Below are positions 1 through 8,491 of a stretch of 64,000 nt of DNA, piece after piece (positions within the stretch are counted from its first letter, which is position 1; each line of letters begins with the position of its first letter). Below the pieces are notes generated by a model. The model saw nothing but the letters and a program-made list of their open reading frames with translations, made no database searches and had not been told where the DNA came from. The position numbers and the translations under genes are program-made. Origin of the DNA: Salinispirillum sp049115955 (GTDB taxonomy: Bacteria > Pseudomonadota > Gammaproteobacteria > Pseudomonadales > Natronospirillaceae); NCBI GenBank assembly GCA_049115955.1, contig JAGDZJ010000003.1, positions 1 to 64,000 on the forward strand, read 5' to 3'.

Positions 1-31
1 TCGGTGCGGAGAGATGGTATCTACCGCTCGA

Positions 32-130
32 TTAAACGTACTTCAGTCCAAACGATACCGCTTTGTGCAGGCTAGCCAATAGGACGCCCGCTAGATCAAA
101 AGCCTTGTTCAACAGTGCCGCACGAATCAC
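32..130 (-). pseudogene. Probable remnant of a HEPN (HepT/DUF86-like) partner gene
   Basis: A GTG codon overlaps the stop of the nucleotidyltransferase gene (GTGA), the usual coupling in MNT/HEPN pairs. It opens a frame of only 32 codons ending in TAA. The peptide begins IRAALLNKAFDLA, like the LLNKA start of DUF86/HepT proteins. It ends LASLHKAVSFGLKYV, which vaguely recalls the conserved C-terminal MVGFRNIAVH region. A real HepT has about 110-140 residues, so most of the middle is missing and the RNase motif Rx4-6H is not present. The reading as an internally deleted toxin gene is inference; a chance short frame remains possible. Confidence 0.3.
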
Positions 131-429
131 AGAACCAATCCGGTTTCTTTTGCCACCGAATAAATGGGCAAATTAACCCCTGCACGGCGATTAATCACTA
201 GATCAATTTTCTGCTCGCCCAAAGCTAACCGCAACTCCACCAAGGCATTAAGTTTTGCGTCTACGAGTTGTTCAGCGGATTCCAATTCTGGTTCGATGTA
301 CAGGTCGATATCGCCGCCCTTCGCTGAGTCGTCCACGCGCGATCCGAACACTCTAATTTGAGAGGCAGCGCCAAAGTGCTTATGCAGTATGGTCGTGATA
401 ATGGCTCTTTCGCTGTCAGATATTCGCAT
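127..429 (-). CDS. MNT-type minimal nucleotidyltransferase (MntA-like antitoxin)
   Basis: This 100-residue protein carries the minimal nucleotidyltransferase signature GSRVDDSAKGGDIDLYI around residues 28-45, with the GS motif and the paired aspartates that bind metal. A later IDLVI strand supplies the third acidic position. Proteins of this type work with a HEPN RNase toxin and AMPylate it or otherwise neutralise it. The start was set at the ATG followed by RISDSE, where similarity to the family begins; an upstream in-frame extension of 44 residues has no family resemblance. The partner expected just downstream is reduced to a fragment, so this may be an orphan antitoxin. The biochemical role is inferred from family only. 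Confidence 0.75.
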   Translation of the reverse strand: MRISDSERAIITTILHKHFGAASQIRVFGSRVDDSAKGGDIDLYIEPELESAEQLVDAKLNALVELRLALGEQKIDLVINRRAGVNLPIYSVAKETGLVL

Positions 430-486
430 CTCTAGCACTCGAATTTTAAACTTGAACAAACTATAGCATATAGACTTAGGGGAGCC

Positions 487-537
487 GATGCGGCGGATGA
501 CGGGCAACTTCGTCCTAGGCAGGTGTGAACACCTGCC
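487..537. repeat. Partial copy of GGCGGATGACG repeat with 9-bp hairpin
   Basis: The stretch GGCGGATGACGGGCAA matches the intergenic repeat seen again near 9.57, 31.74 and 55.9 kb. It is followed by a near-perfect hairpin at 518-537 with stem GGCAGGTGT/ACACCTGCC and loop GA. The hairpin forms the last codons of the lipoprotein gene, so a repeat appears to have been recruited as its 3' end and perhaps as a transcription end. Confidence 0.5.
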
Positions 538-1534
538 GTACGAAATCTGCGCGGACGGCATCTAACACAGCGGATATGCCTTGACGCAAGGCTCTTTCAG
601 GGCCGCCTGCCGAGCCACGGCGCGTTTCATTGGCCTGCCAGCGCACCACACCAAATTCGTCGGTGAGCGACATAGCGGCAGTCACAAATTCGTAGTGTAT
701 GTTTTGTTGCGCCTGGCTTTCGCTGGTCATGCTGACGGTGAGTGTCCAAGCCGCGCTCGCCGCTGGCCGAAAGCCTATGCCTTGCTGCGCAAATAACTGC
801 ACGACATCGCTCTGGCTTTGCGCCGCTAAGCTGTCTTGTGCGACATAACCCATGCTGAGCGTCGATTGAAAATCGCTGAACTCTTGCTGCACCCGTGCTT
901 GCAGGTTAGCCCACTCGGCATCGACCGAACGACGCACTAAAAACTGATGCAGGTCGTTGCGCGCCGACATCTGACCTAAGGTGGTCATTTTACGATGCCA
1001 CACTTGGTATTGTGCCCACGTGGTCGCCTGTGCTGCGGGGTTTTGGCTGTTCAGTATTTCGCGGTCGGCTTGGTACAGATTAGCCTGACGGCGTGCGGCT
1101 TGTGCGGTGTCTAGTGAGACTAACGCGTACACGAAGCCCTGTGGGCTTTCCCATGTTTGTTCCAGCCGGGTGTCTTCAATGGTGATGTCGGGCACGATGC
1201 TGGTGATGGACTGACGAAACTGTGTTTCGGCGGCGTCGGTGTTGGTTTGGCTGACTTCACTGAGAGCGTCTGAACGAATTTGTACTTGCAGGTTTTGCAG
1301 CATGTCCACGGTAGCGGCATTGCGCGCTTGCTGCAAACTGGTTGCTTCGTTTTGTACTAGCGGCGCACCACCGACGCCGTAAACAACGCTGGCGCTGCGC
1401 GGTGGGGATAGCACCCAGGCAGGGCGTTCGGTACGGTCAAGCACGTTGGTGGGTGCGGGCTTACTGCTGCAGCCAACGAACACTAAGACACTGGACAACA
1501 ATCCAATGATGACAACCTTCACCGACTTGTTCAT
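515..1534 (-). CDS. LPP20-like lipoprotein
   Basis: The 339-residue product has a lipoprotein signal peptide with a lipobox ending at Cys22 (LVFVGC). After it comes an RPAWVLSPP segment typical of the LPP20 family and an alpha/beta region to about residue 150. The C-terminal half (about 200-339) is less recognisable. A membrane-anchored envelope protein of unknown biochemical role is the safe reading. The ATG is preceded by GGAATAAAC, an adequate ribosome binding site. It lies downstream of rfaH on the same strand with a gap of about 56 bases, so it may be co-transcribed with rfaH and wzz. Its last codons run into the repeat hairpin at 518-537. Confidence 0.7.
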   Translation of the reverse strand: MNKSVKVVIIGLLSSVLVFVGCSSKPAPTNVLDRTERPAWVLSPPRSASVVYGVGGAPLVQNEATSLQQARNAATVDMLQNLQVQIRSDALSEVSQTNTDAAETQFRQSITSIVPDITIEDTRLEQTWESPQGFVYALVSLDTAQAARRQANLYQADREILNSQNPAAQATTWAQYQVWHRKMTTLGQMSARNDLHQFLVRRSVDAEWANLQARVQQEFSDFQSTLSMGYVAQDSLAAQSQSDVVQLFAQQGIGFRPAASAAWTLTVSMTSESQAQQNIHYEFVTAAMSLTDEFGVVRWQANETRRGSAGGPERALRQGISAVLDAVRADFVRQVFTPA

Positions 1535-1590
1535 GTTTATTCCTTTACGATACGGGTATTTATACCCACCCTACATGACTAGATTGTCGC

Positions 1591-2112
1591 TTATTCCGCG
1601 CAAGATGCCACTGCATCGACCGACATTTCTAACAACTGCGGACGGTTCAGCAAGTTAAGCAGCAAAACCACGCGTTCGTCACCTTTATTGGCGGTAACCA
1701 CCGCCTGCAGGTCTTTAAAGCAACCGTCTACAATGGTCACTTTTTCGCCGGGCAAATACAGAGTATCGGGTACTTCACCGTTCAACAGCGCGCACTGATA
1801 GCGCAGACCATGCAAAATGGCATCTTCAACTTTGCAGGGCCAACCATTGAAGCTGACGACCTTGGTGACGCCTCGTGTAGACCGAATGGCCGACCAATTC
1901 ACGTCTTCATGCAATCTAACGAATACATAATGGGGAAAAAGAGCCTCGGTGACGATGCTGGCCTTTCCTGCCACACGCTTACGGACCAAATGCGTTGGAT
2001 GAAAGGTGCTGTAACCTTGATTCTGTAAATGCATAGCCGCGCGAAAGCTGTCGCGCGGCTTACACTGCACGAGGTACCAATGCGATTTAAGAAACTCTTC
2101 CTTGGTGTGCAT
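1591..2112 (-). CDS. rfaH: Transcription antitermination factor RfaH
   Basis: This is a NusG paralogue of 173 residues. It starts WYLVQCKP and has the NGN-domain motifs LFPHYVFVRL and SIRSTRGV-like (AIRSTRGVTKVVSF). A KOW-type C-terminal part begins around LPGEKVTIVDG. RfaH is recruited to RNA polymerase paused at ops sites and suppresses termination in long LPS, capsule and similar operons. The downstream ATG was chosen because GAGGTAGGT precedes it; the in-frame ATG five codons upstream lacks such a site. It follows a Wzz-like gene, consistent with surface polysaccharide biology, and has an ops-like core in its leader. Confidence 0.9.
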   Translation of the reverse strand: MHTKEEFLKSHWYLVQCKPRDSFRAAMHLQNQGYSTFHPTHLVRKRVAGKASIVTEALFPHYVFVRLHEDVNWSAIRSTRGVTKVVSFNGWPCKVEDAILHGLRYQCALLNGEVPDTLYLPGEKVTIVDGCFKDLQAVVTANKGDERVVLLLNLLNRPQLLEMSVDAVASCAE

Positions 2113-2140
2113 ACCTACCTCAAACAAAACATGATGGAAC

Positions 2141-2148
2141 CGCTACCG
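2141..2148 (-). promoter_or_regulatory. ops-like core CGGTAGCG in the rfaH leader
   Basis: Read on the minus strand, the 43-base gap between the wzz-like gene and rfaH contains ATCGGTAGCGGTT. This shares the GGTAGCG core of the ops element at which RfaH engages RNA polymerase. Autoregulation of rfaH or readthrough from the wzz gene is inference, and an 8-base match can occur by chance. Confidence 0.35.
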
Positions 2149-2155
2149 ATAAACT

Positions 2156-2980
2156 TTACTCAGGCTGCCTTTGCGCTGCATCTTCCTTCATGCTTTCACG
2201 AACTTTAATGACGAACTCCCAAAAGAATGCGCCGACAACACCACCCATCACACCAACGATTAAGCCTAATACTAAATAGATAACTAGACCGCGCCCAACC
2301 GGCTGCAAACTCTGCTCTGCTAGCGCCAACAAATTTGGTTCTTCAAGGTTACGAAGACTTACTTCTAGAGCAGCCAGTTCTAACCTAGCGGCCGATCTCG
2401 CTTCTTCATTTTCCGAGCCATTTATTGTGGCATTTAACTGTTCTATTTTTGTTTGGATTCTGTCTCGTGCGGTTTCAAGACGCTGTGTTTGTCGAGTCAA
2501 GACTTCCTGCACTAAAGCTTCATGGATTGTTTCGACTTCTTCTGATGTTTTAAATACGGCCGTTGAGGTAAGCCGAACAATTGCTGTCCCTCTCAGCGAG
2601 TCTACTGAAACGCGAAACTGCAATTCATCGCGCTCAGGCTTGTCTGCCAAGAAACCTCTGATAACCCTAGGTAGAAAAACGCTCGTTAATTGAGCCTCCA
2701 CCGCAGCATTGGACTCTATTGGTTCGTTATTTTCGTTTACGCCAGATTCGATCAGCGTAATGTACTCATAAGATGGCGTTTTGGGCGCAGCGAACCACGC
2801 TAAGGCAAGGCAGACAAACACACCTGCAACAACAACCCACCAATTACGAATCAGAATTTTTGCGAGATCAATTAATGATATTTCATCATCCGAGTACGCT
2901 TGTGGGTAGCCAGCGAAAAAAGGCACTGGCGTTCCTTGATTTTCACTGTTCTGTGGAATGTTGTTTGACTGCTTCGTCAT
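2156..2980 (-). CDS. Wzz-type polysaccharide chain length determinant family protein
   Basis: This 274-residue inner membrane protein has the Wzz layout. It has a cytoplasmic N terminus with DDEISLIDLAKILIRNWW, a first membrane helix at about 47-64, a periplasmic stretch rich in coiled coil (about 165-215), and a second helix near 232-257 (IYLVLGLIVGVMGGVVGAFF). Such proteins set the length of O-antigen or exopolysaccharide chains. No glycosyltransferases lie next to it, so the polysaccharide it serves is unknown. It sits directly upstream of rfaH on the same strand. The start ATG has AAGGA about ten bases upstream. Confidence 0.8.
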   Translation of the reverse strand: MTKQSNNIPQNSENQGTPVPFFAGYPQAYSDDEISLIDLAKILIRNWWVVVAGVFVCLALAWFAAPKTPSYEYITLIESGVNENNEPIESNAAVEAQLTSVFLPRVIRGFLADKPERDELQFRVSVDSLRGTAIVRLTSTAVFKTSEEVETIHEALVQEVLTRQTQRLETARDRIQTKIEQLNATINGSENEEARSAARLELAALEVSLRNLEEPNLLALAEQSLQPVGRGLVIYLVLGLIVGVMGGVVGAFFWEFVIKVRESMKEDAAQRQPE

Positions 2981-3015
2981 TCCAATGGTCCTTTCTTCTA
3001 TATAGTTAGTATTTT

Positions 3016-4092
3016 TTACTTTCTTAAGAACGCTGCCAAGCGTGTCATATTAACATCGTACCAGACCCATAGGCGACCTTCTTTGCTGGCGTATGCTACT
3101 TCTTGTAACACGTTTAGAAAAGCGGATTCTATTTCCATACCCGAAGCACACTGGCGGCGTGTTGAAGCCACCGGGCCTACGGTGACATTCTGCTCTTCTA
3201 CTTCTATTTCACCGGCAATGGCGTTGCAGCCTGTGTTACCACTAAAACGAGACTGTTGAATTTCAATGGTTGGCCGCGCTACGTTTTCGAGGTCGACGTC
3301 CCAAATCCCTACCAGTTGAGCTAAAGACCAACTGCTGGCAACCACATCCTCGGCATACCGCCCACAAGTACTGCTGGGCGCCAATTCAACAGCTTCACTG
3401 AACGTCACCACCGGCGACGGGCCGTCGTCTGTAAGCTCCCAATTGTATTGCAGTTGTCCTTCTACTAGAACCGCAGCCGTTGGGCCAAGTCTGGTGCGTA
3501 GATAGGCTTCACGCAGATCATCCCATGCGCCATTGTCTGTCACTGGGTATTCTGTTCCACTGCGACAGTCGGTAAAAACAGCTTGGTCAGAAACGTAGCT
3601 CAGCATGCCTTTGCTGTGCAGATTACTGGCTTGAGGCCGCCAACCCATGTCGGCCAATTCATAGTCCCCGCGCGAATCGTATGGCAGACCGTCTGGGCCT
3701 GCCTTTAGCCAGCCACCGTCATTGAGCGCGTAGAAGATCGTTGGCGAGGCGTTCTGCCCATGCAGCCACAGTTGATTGGCGTTGATCTGCCATGTCCCGG
3801 TGTCGTGCTGGCTAATATGAGTGGTCAAATTGGTTTCATGCAGCCAAAAGCGGCCATCGGGCAGCATGTCTAACTGTGTGTCGAGACCTTCACAGTCGAC
3901 ACAGGGCAGAATACCGCGATAGCTATTGGGTAATACTGGAATTTGTACATTGGAAGCACGTGCGACAGTGATGGCACGTGGCTGACTGAGTGACACGCCA
4001 ATGGGTTGCAGCGCTCGGTTGGCACAGGCTGTAATCAGTAGCGTCGAAGCGATAAGGAGTATTCGATACAACGATGGTCGTTTCACGGTCAT
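3016..4092 (-). CDS. NlpE-N plus META domain lipoprotein
   Basis: The 358-residue product begins with a signal peptide and lipobox ending at Cys23 (LLITAC). Residues about 54-150 match the NlpE N-terminal fold: GILPCVDCEGL holds a CxxC at 64/67, followed by DGRFWLHET and GTWQINANQLWLHG. The C-terminal part (about 255-350) is a META/HslJ domain with SWSLAQLVG and GNTGCNAIAGEI. Outer-membrane lipoproteins of this kind are linked to envelope stress and copper sensing. The gap to the wzz-like gene is 35 bases, so co-transcription with the polysaccharide genes is plausible. Substrate or partner is not visible. Confidence 0.78.
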   Translation of the reverse strand: MTVKRPSLYRILLIASTLLITACANRALQPIGVSLSQPRAITVARASNVQIPVLPNSYRGILPCVDCEGLDTQLDMLPDGRFWLHETNLTTHISQHDTGTWQINANQLWLHGQNASPTIFYALNDGGWLKAGPDGLPYDSRGDYELADMGWRPQASNLHSKGMLSYVSDQAVFTDCRSGTEYPVTDNGAWDDLREAYLRTRLGPTAAVLVEGQLQYNWELTDDGPSPVVTFSEAVELAPSSTCGRYAEDVVASSWSLAQLVGIWDVDLENVARPTIEIQQSRFSGNTGCNAIAGEIEVEEQNVTVGPVASTRRQCASGMEIESAFLNVLQEVAYASKEGRLWVWYDVNMTRLAAFLRK

Positions 4093-4142
4093 CTTCCCGG
4101 ATGCAAGTTGGCCGTAGTATAAACTAATTGGAAAGCGGGTGT

Positions 4143-4238
4143 GTAGGCGCCTCGCCTAGGGCGCGAATAGTTATCGTAAGCACCGTTGGAGCGCAGCCCT
4201 CTGCGCGAACATTCGGCCAGAGGGCTTCGCTCCTACAG
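4143..4238. repeat. REP-like palindromic unit (BIME-like, one full pair plus an extra hairpin)
   Basis: The unit at 4185-4238 has the pattern GGAGCGCAG-CCCT-CTGCGCGAA followed by TTCGGCCAG-AGGG-CTTCGCTCC. These are two short hairpins facing each other, ending in CTCCTAC. A further related hairpin GTAGGCGCC...GGGCGCGAA lies at 4143-4168. The form matches Pseudomonas-type REP sequences (GTAGGAGC...GCGAA). It overlaps the stop codon of the downstream membrane protein gene. Confidence 0.8.
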
Positions 4239-4580
4239 CCACAACATCACGAAACGTACGCTAAGGAAAACCACGCCACCGAAAATCAACACAAAAGCCC
4301 AGCATTTTATAGCCATGAAAAAGCGCTTCACTTTCACTTTGAAGCGCCCCATGCGTGTGGTCAGCAACTCGGCTGATGGCGGCGGCGGCCGAAACCAGAA
4401 CAAAAAACACAGACCGGTTAAACCCCACAATAATGCAAGAATGCCGGGATACAGCCAGTCATCGAATCGGTCGGGCAGTACAGACATGCCAGCGGCCACC
4501 AGCCCGCCGAACGTCAGCAGGACAAATATAGGGGATAATCCGCGCAGCGAGCGAGCCCAACGCGAGAATAGATCGACCAT
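4233..4580 (-). CDS. Small membrane protein, unknown function
   Basis: This 115-residue hydrophobic protein has about three membrane helices: LSPIFVLLTFGGLVAAGMSVL, LYPGILALLWGLTGLCFLFWF and a C-terminal AFVLIFGGVVFLSVRF segment. Between them is a positively charged stretch, RMGRFKVKVKRFF. I do not recognise the family. The inner ATG was preferred because TGAGG lies seven to ten bases upstream; an ATG four codons earlier is possible. It follows the RND permease gene on the same strand with a gap of 48 bases, so it may be the last gene of the efflux operon. Its stop codon lies within a REP copy. Confidence 0.6.
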   Translation of the reverse strand: MVDLFSRWARSLRGLSPIFVLLTFGGLVAAGMSVLPDRFDDWLYPGILALLWGLTGLCFLFWFRPPPPSAELLTTRMGRFKVKVKRFFMAIKCWAFVLIFGGVVFLSVRFVMLWL

Positions 4581-4628
4581 GGCGAACCTCATTCAGTGGA
4601 ACAATGGTTCAGTACCATACCGACTGTA

Positions 4629-7382
4629 TTAGCCATGAGCAAGGCCGCTATTTACCTCCGCTTTACCCGACGTTTTAGGATTTAACCGCATTTTCATGCG
4701 TTCCAAGCTAGTCAGCAGTGCGGGTACTAAGAACAGGATGATCACGGTACCGAAGGCCAAGCCGAACACGATGCCTGCGGCCACCGGAATGAGGAACTGC
4801 GCGTCGAACGACGTTTCGAACAACAGAAAACTCAACCCGGCGATGGTGGTGAGGGAGGTCACCAATACAGCGCGGAAACGCTGCACAGAGGCTTCGACCA
4901 CCGCTTCGTGGATGTCCATGCCCTCCCCTCTTAACCTTCGATAGAAGGTGATCAGCACAATGGCGTTGTTGATGATGATCCCCGATAACCCAAAGAGCCC
5001 ATAAACACTGAGTACGGACAACTCCAGCCCCATCACCCAGTGTCCGCCCACCGCACCCACCAAGCCAAAGGGAATAGCGGCCACGACGGCCAGTGGCCAT
5101 AACCAGCTTTCGAACACCCACGCCAGCGCGCCGAAGATCAGCAACAGGCCCAAAATGGCCCCGAACTGCACGTCGCGTAGGAATTGCGCTTGCGAACGCT
5201 GGTCGCCTTCGACCAACAGCACCACATCAAAATCGGCTTGCAGTCGGGCAGCCACGTCGTCCTGCAGCCAGCGGTTCACTTCACCTAAGGTGATGTCTCC
5301 GTTGGCAAGGCGGGCACTGACCACAGCTGACAATTCACCGTTCACACGGTTCAGTCGATCAATCGCTTGGGCGTATTGCACCGTGACCAAGGCTGACAAC
5401 GGTTGCCACTGACCCGGTGCGACTTGCACAGGCAAGTTTTGCAGTTGGAACCAGGTCGCTACGTCGGCCTCTGGCAGAGCTACACGGACGGTTAGGTCGC
5501 GCCCTTCCTGCGCTACGGTTTGCACCACACGCCCGCTGACCAGATCATTAATCTGCAGGCTCAACTGTTGGGCACTGATGCCGAGCGCCAAGGCCTCGCT
5601 GTTGAGCTGCAAAGACAACTGCTCACTGCCCAGTGGCAGGCTGTCACTGACTTCACGCAGGCCACCGAAGCCGCGCAATTCACGTTGCAGCCAGTTGGAT
5701 GCGGCTTTCAGCTCGGTCAGGTCTTCACCGCGTAAGCGCGCACTCACACCCGATGTACCTGGTCCCTGCGATGGCTGCACGAAACGCACGCTGAGCACAT
5801 TAGCGGGCACCTGCATGCGGTCACGCCAGCGGTTCACTATTTCGCCGTTGGGCACGGGTCGGTCGGTATTGCCGTCCATTTCGACAAACAAGGCGCCACG
5901 CTCCGGGCTGCCGCGGTTCAGTTCCACCAGCAAGGTATTCACAAAGGAGAAGTTCAGTTCGCTTTCCAAGTCACGCAATTCTTGCTGCATGGCACGGATG
6001 AACGCATCCACTTCAGACACCGGAGTACCTTCGGTGAACACCACTTCCATGGTGACTTGTTGCTGTTGAATGTCGGGAAAGAAGACGAACTTCACCCGGC
6101 CGCTCGACAACAAGCCAACCGCGAGCATCAGGAAGGCCACAGCCGCCGCATAGGTCACCAAACGGTAGGTGACGGCAAACTGCACGGCAGCGCGAAACGG
6201 CACGTTACGGAACCAGTCGATGCCGCTTTCCAAGCGCTTACGAATCGGGTTCGGTTTGCGCGTGCCACGTTTCTTCAGGCTATGCGCCAAGTGGCCGGGT
6301 AGAATCAAGAAGCATTCTATCAAGGACGCCACAATGGCAAAGATCACCACCACCGGCACGCCTTTAGTGAAGGTACCTGCTTGGCCAGTAACCAACAGCA
6401 AGGGCAGAAAGGCCGCAATGGTCGTGACGCTCGATGCCAGTACCGCCGGTAACATGCGTTTGGCGGCGGCCACGGCGGCGTCTTCCGGGTCTTCCCCGGC
6501 TTCAACACGGGCGTAGGTGTCTTCACCGCTGGCCCGGCTCAGGCTGAGCCGCACGGCAGGCAAGCCGTCGTAATAGATGCGGGTGTCGTTGGTGTCGTAA
6601 ACGCGCTCAATGCTACCGAGGTCTGCGGTGCGCGAAAAACGGTTGGCGTTTTCGGTAGGAATGAGTTGCTCGCCCAGCGCCAGCGGGTCCAATTCGCGGC
6701 TTTGGAAGCGCAACTGGGTCGCCAGTTGGTTTTCTCCGGTAATACCGGCGGGCAAATTAGCGTTCTGACTGCCTAAACGCTGGGCGATGTCGCCAATGGT
6801 CAGCTGGCTGTCGAGCAGTTGCGGCACAGGTACTTCCAGACGTATTTCAGCGTCGGGCAGGCCTTCTACTTCGACCCGCGCAATACCGGATTGCTTCAGC
6901 GAGCGCTCCGCCCGCTGCGCCCAAGTACGCAGTTCTTCTATGGTGAGGTCGCCGTACAGCACGATATCGGCGACGTCTTCAAAAAACACAAACTGGCTGA
7001 TGTCGGGTGAATCGGCGCCGTCGGGCAGGCGCACGCTGTTTAACGCACTTTCTATGTCGGCCACGGCTTGGTTGACGTCGCGCACGCTTTCGCGCAGCGT
7101 CATATTCATGTTCATACCGCCTTCAAAACTGGTGCTGCGCAGTTCATCAATGTCGGTGTTGCTCAACAGGCTTTGTTCGAGCGGAATGGTGAGGCTTTCT
7201 TGTACGTCCTCGGCGCTGGCACTCGGCCAGTCGGTATTAACTTGCACAATGCTGAGATCAAAGTCTGGCAAAAACTGTGTATTGATGCGGTCGAGCGCCC
7301 ACAAACCGGACAACAACACCACAAACATCAGTACGTTGGGAGCAACCCGGTGGCGCGCAAAGGCTTCTATGATACCGCCCAT
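4629..7382 (-). pseudogene. RND efflux permease with internal deletion of TM2-TM4
   Basis: The 917-residue reading frame is an AcrB/HAE1-type inner membrane pump. N-terminal TM1 (NVLMFVVLLSGLWAL), the porter domain and the whole second half with GLSGIIINNAIVLI are present. Around residues 284-295 the text jumps from LSLSRASGEDT straight to YARVEAGEDPEDAAVAA. Family members carry here more than a hundred residues with TM2, TM3 and most of TM4, including the conserved VDDAIVVGEN acidic pair used for proton relay. The frame is kept, and total length is short of the usual 1,020-1,050. Without these helices proton-driven transport is unlikely. It forms an operon with the fusion protein gene (ATG/stop within one base). 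Confidence 0.75.
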
Positions 7383-8491
7383 CAGAACACCTCTCCGCGC
7401 ACGATAACGGCCAAGCCGGGTGCGGCATCAGGCAGGCGTGACGCCAACAGGGAATCGCCGTTTTGCAGTTCCGAGCTGCGCACCAAAGCCCAAGTGATGT
7501 CGCTCGGTGCTCCGCTGCCATTCAGGCTCTGACGATAACCGGCCACCTCCACTTCGACGCGCTCTAGTCGTTCGTCGGTCACGCGGTACACAAAGCGGCT
7601 TTCATACAAATAGGGTGCTGGCACAGCGAAGACGTCCGCTTGCGGTGCTAACTCCAACGCCAAACGGTGAAACTGGTTGACCACCAAGCGCTCGGGCGCG
7701 GCATCAAATGCAAACCGTGCCCGCACGCTGCCGCCTCGGGTAATGGGCTCCCAACCCAGCAACTGCACGTCATAAACCGTATTGGCCATGTGAATCTGCC
7801 CACGCACGTTGTCGTCAATCGATGGTAGTTGATGCGTTGGCAACAACGCTTCCACACGCGCATCGCCATTGCAGACCACGGTCATTATGGGGTTTTGTGC
7901 CGATACACGGCTGGCGGTCTCTACATTCAATTCAGCGATTTGTCCGTCGAACGGCGCACGAATTTCGGCGTCTGCCAGTTGGTCGTCCAGTTGCTGTAAG
8001 GCCAATTCAGCCTCGCGCTGCTGAGCTTGCTGTTGGCTTCTTTGGTCATCAAAACGCGTGACCGCCAAGCGCCGATTATTCACACTCAATCGTTGCTGTT
8101 GCAGGTTACGTTCTGCGGTTTCCAAGTCGCTGTCGGCGGCCAGGTTACGCGATTGCAGGTTGCGCGTGCGCTCGACTGCGCGCTCGGCGATGGCCAGCAA
8201 CTCTTGTTCGATCGACAGGGCTTCTTGGTTGGCTTGGTGCTCTGCTAATTGCAGCGACAAACGCGCGGTGATGTCACGCAGACGCGTTTCTTGCTGGGCG
8301 CGCTGGCGTGCAAGGTCGCGAGTGTCTAACCTCGCCAAGAGCTGGTTGGCACTGACGCGCTCGCCTTCTACCACGGCGGGGGCTACATTCTGTGGTGTGC
8401 TCGCCATAAAACGCGAGATGCCCCAAGCAATAAACAAAATAAGTACGGGAAGTCCCCAAGTGAGTAAGTGTTTACGAGTGATTACCGGCAT
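7382..8491 (-). pseudogene. RND membrane fusion protein lacking its N-terminal barrel/lipoyl half
   Basis: The 369-residue product is an HlyD/AcrA-type periplasmic adaptor. It has an N-terminal anchor (GLPVLILFIAWGISRF), a long alpha-hairpin coiled coil (about 55-165) and the second lipoyl half DAEIRAPFDGQIAEL. Before the coiled coil the text goes from ASTPQNVAPA directly to VVEGERVSANQLLARLDTRDL. The usual 40-60 residues that form the first beta-barrel strand and first lipoyl half are missing. The frame is preserved. It is coupled to the permease gene, which carries a similar loss. Function as adaptor is doubtful. Its start overlaps that of the divergent DUF3080 gene. Confidence 0.65.

Noticed and set aside
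8058..8477. Long upstream extension of the DUF3080 lipoprotein frame
   Set aside because: It is antisense to the fusion protein gene and would place the lipoprotein signal in the middle of the protein.
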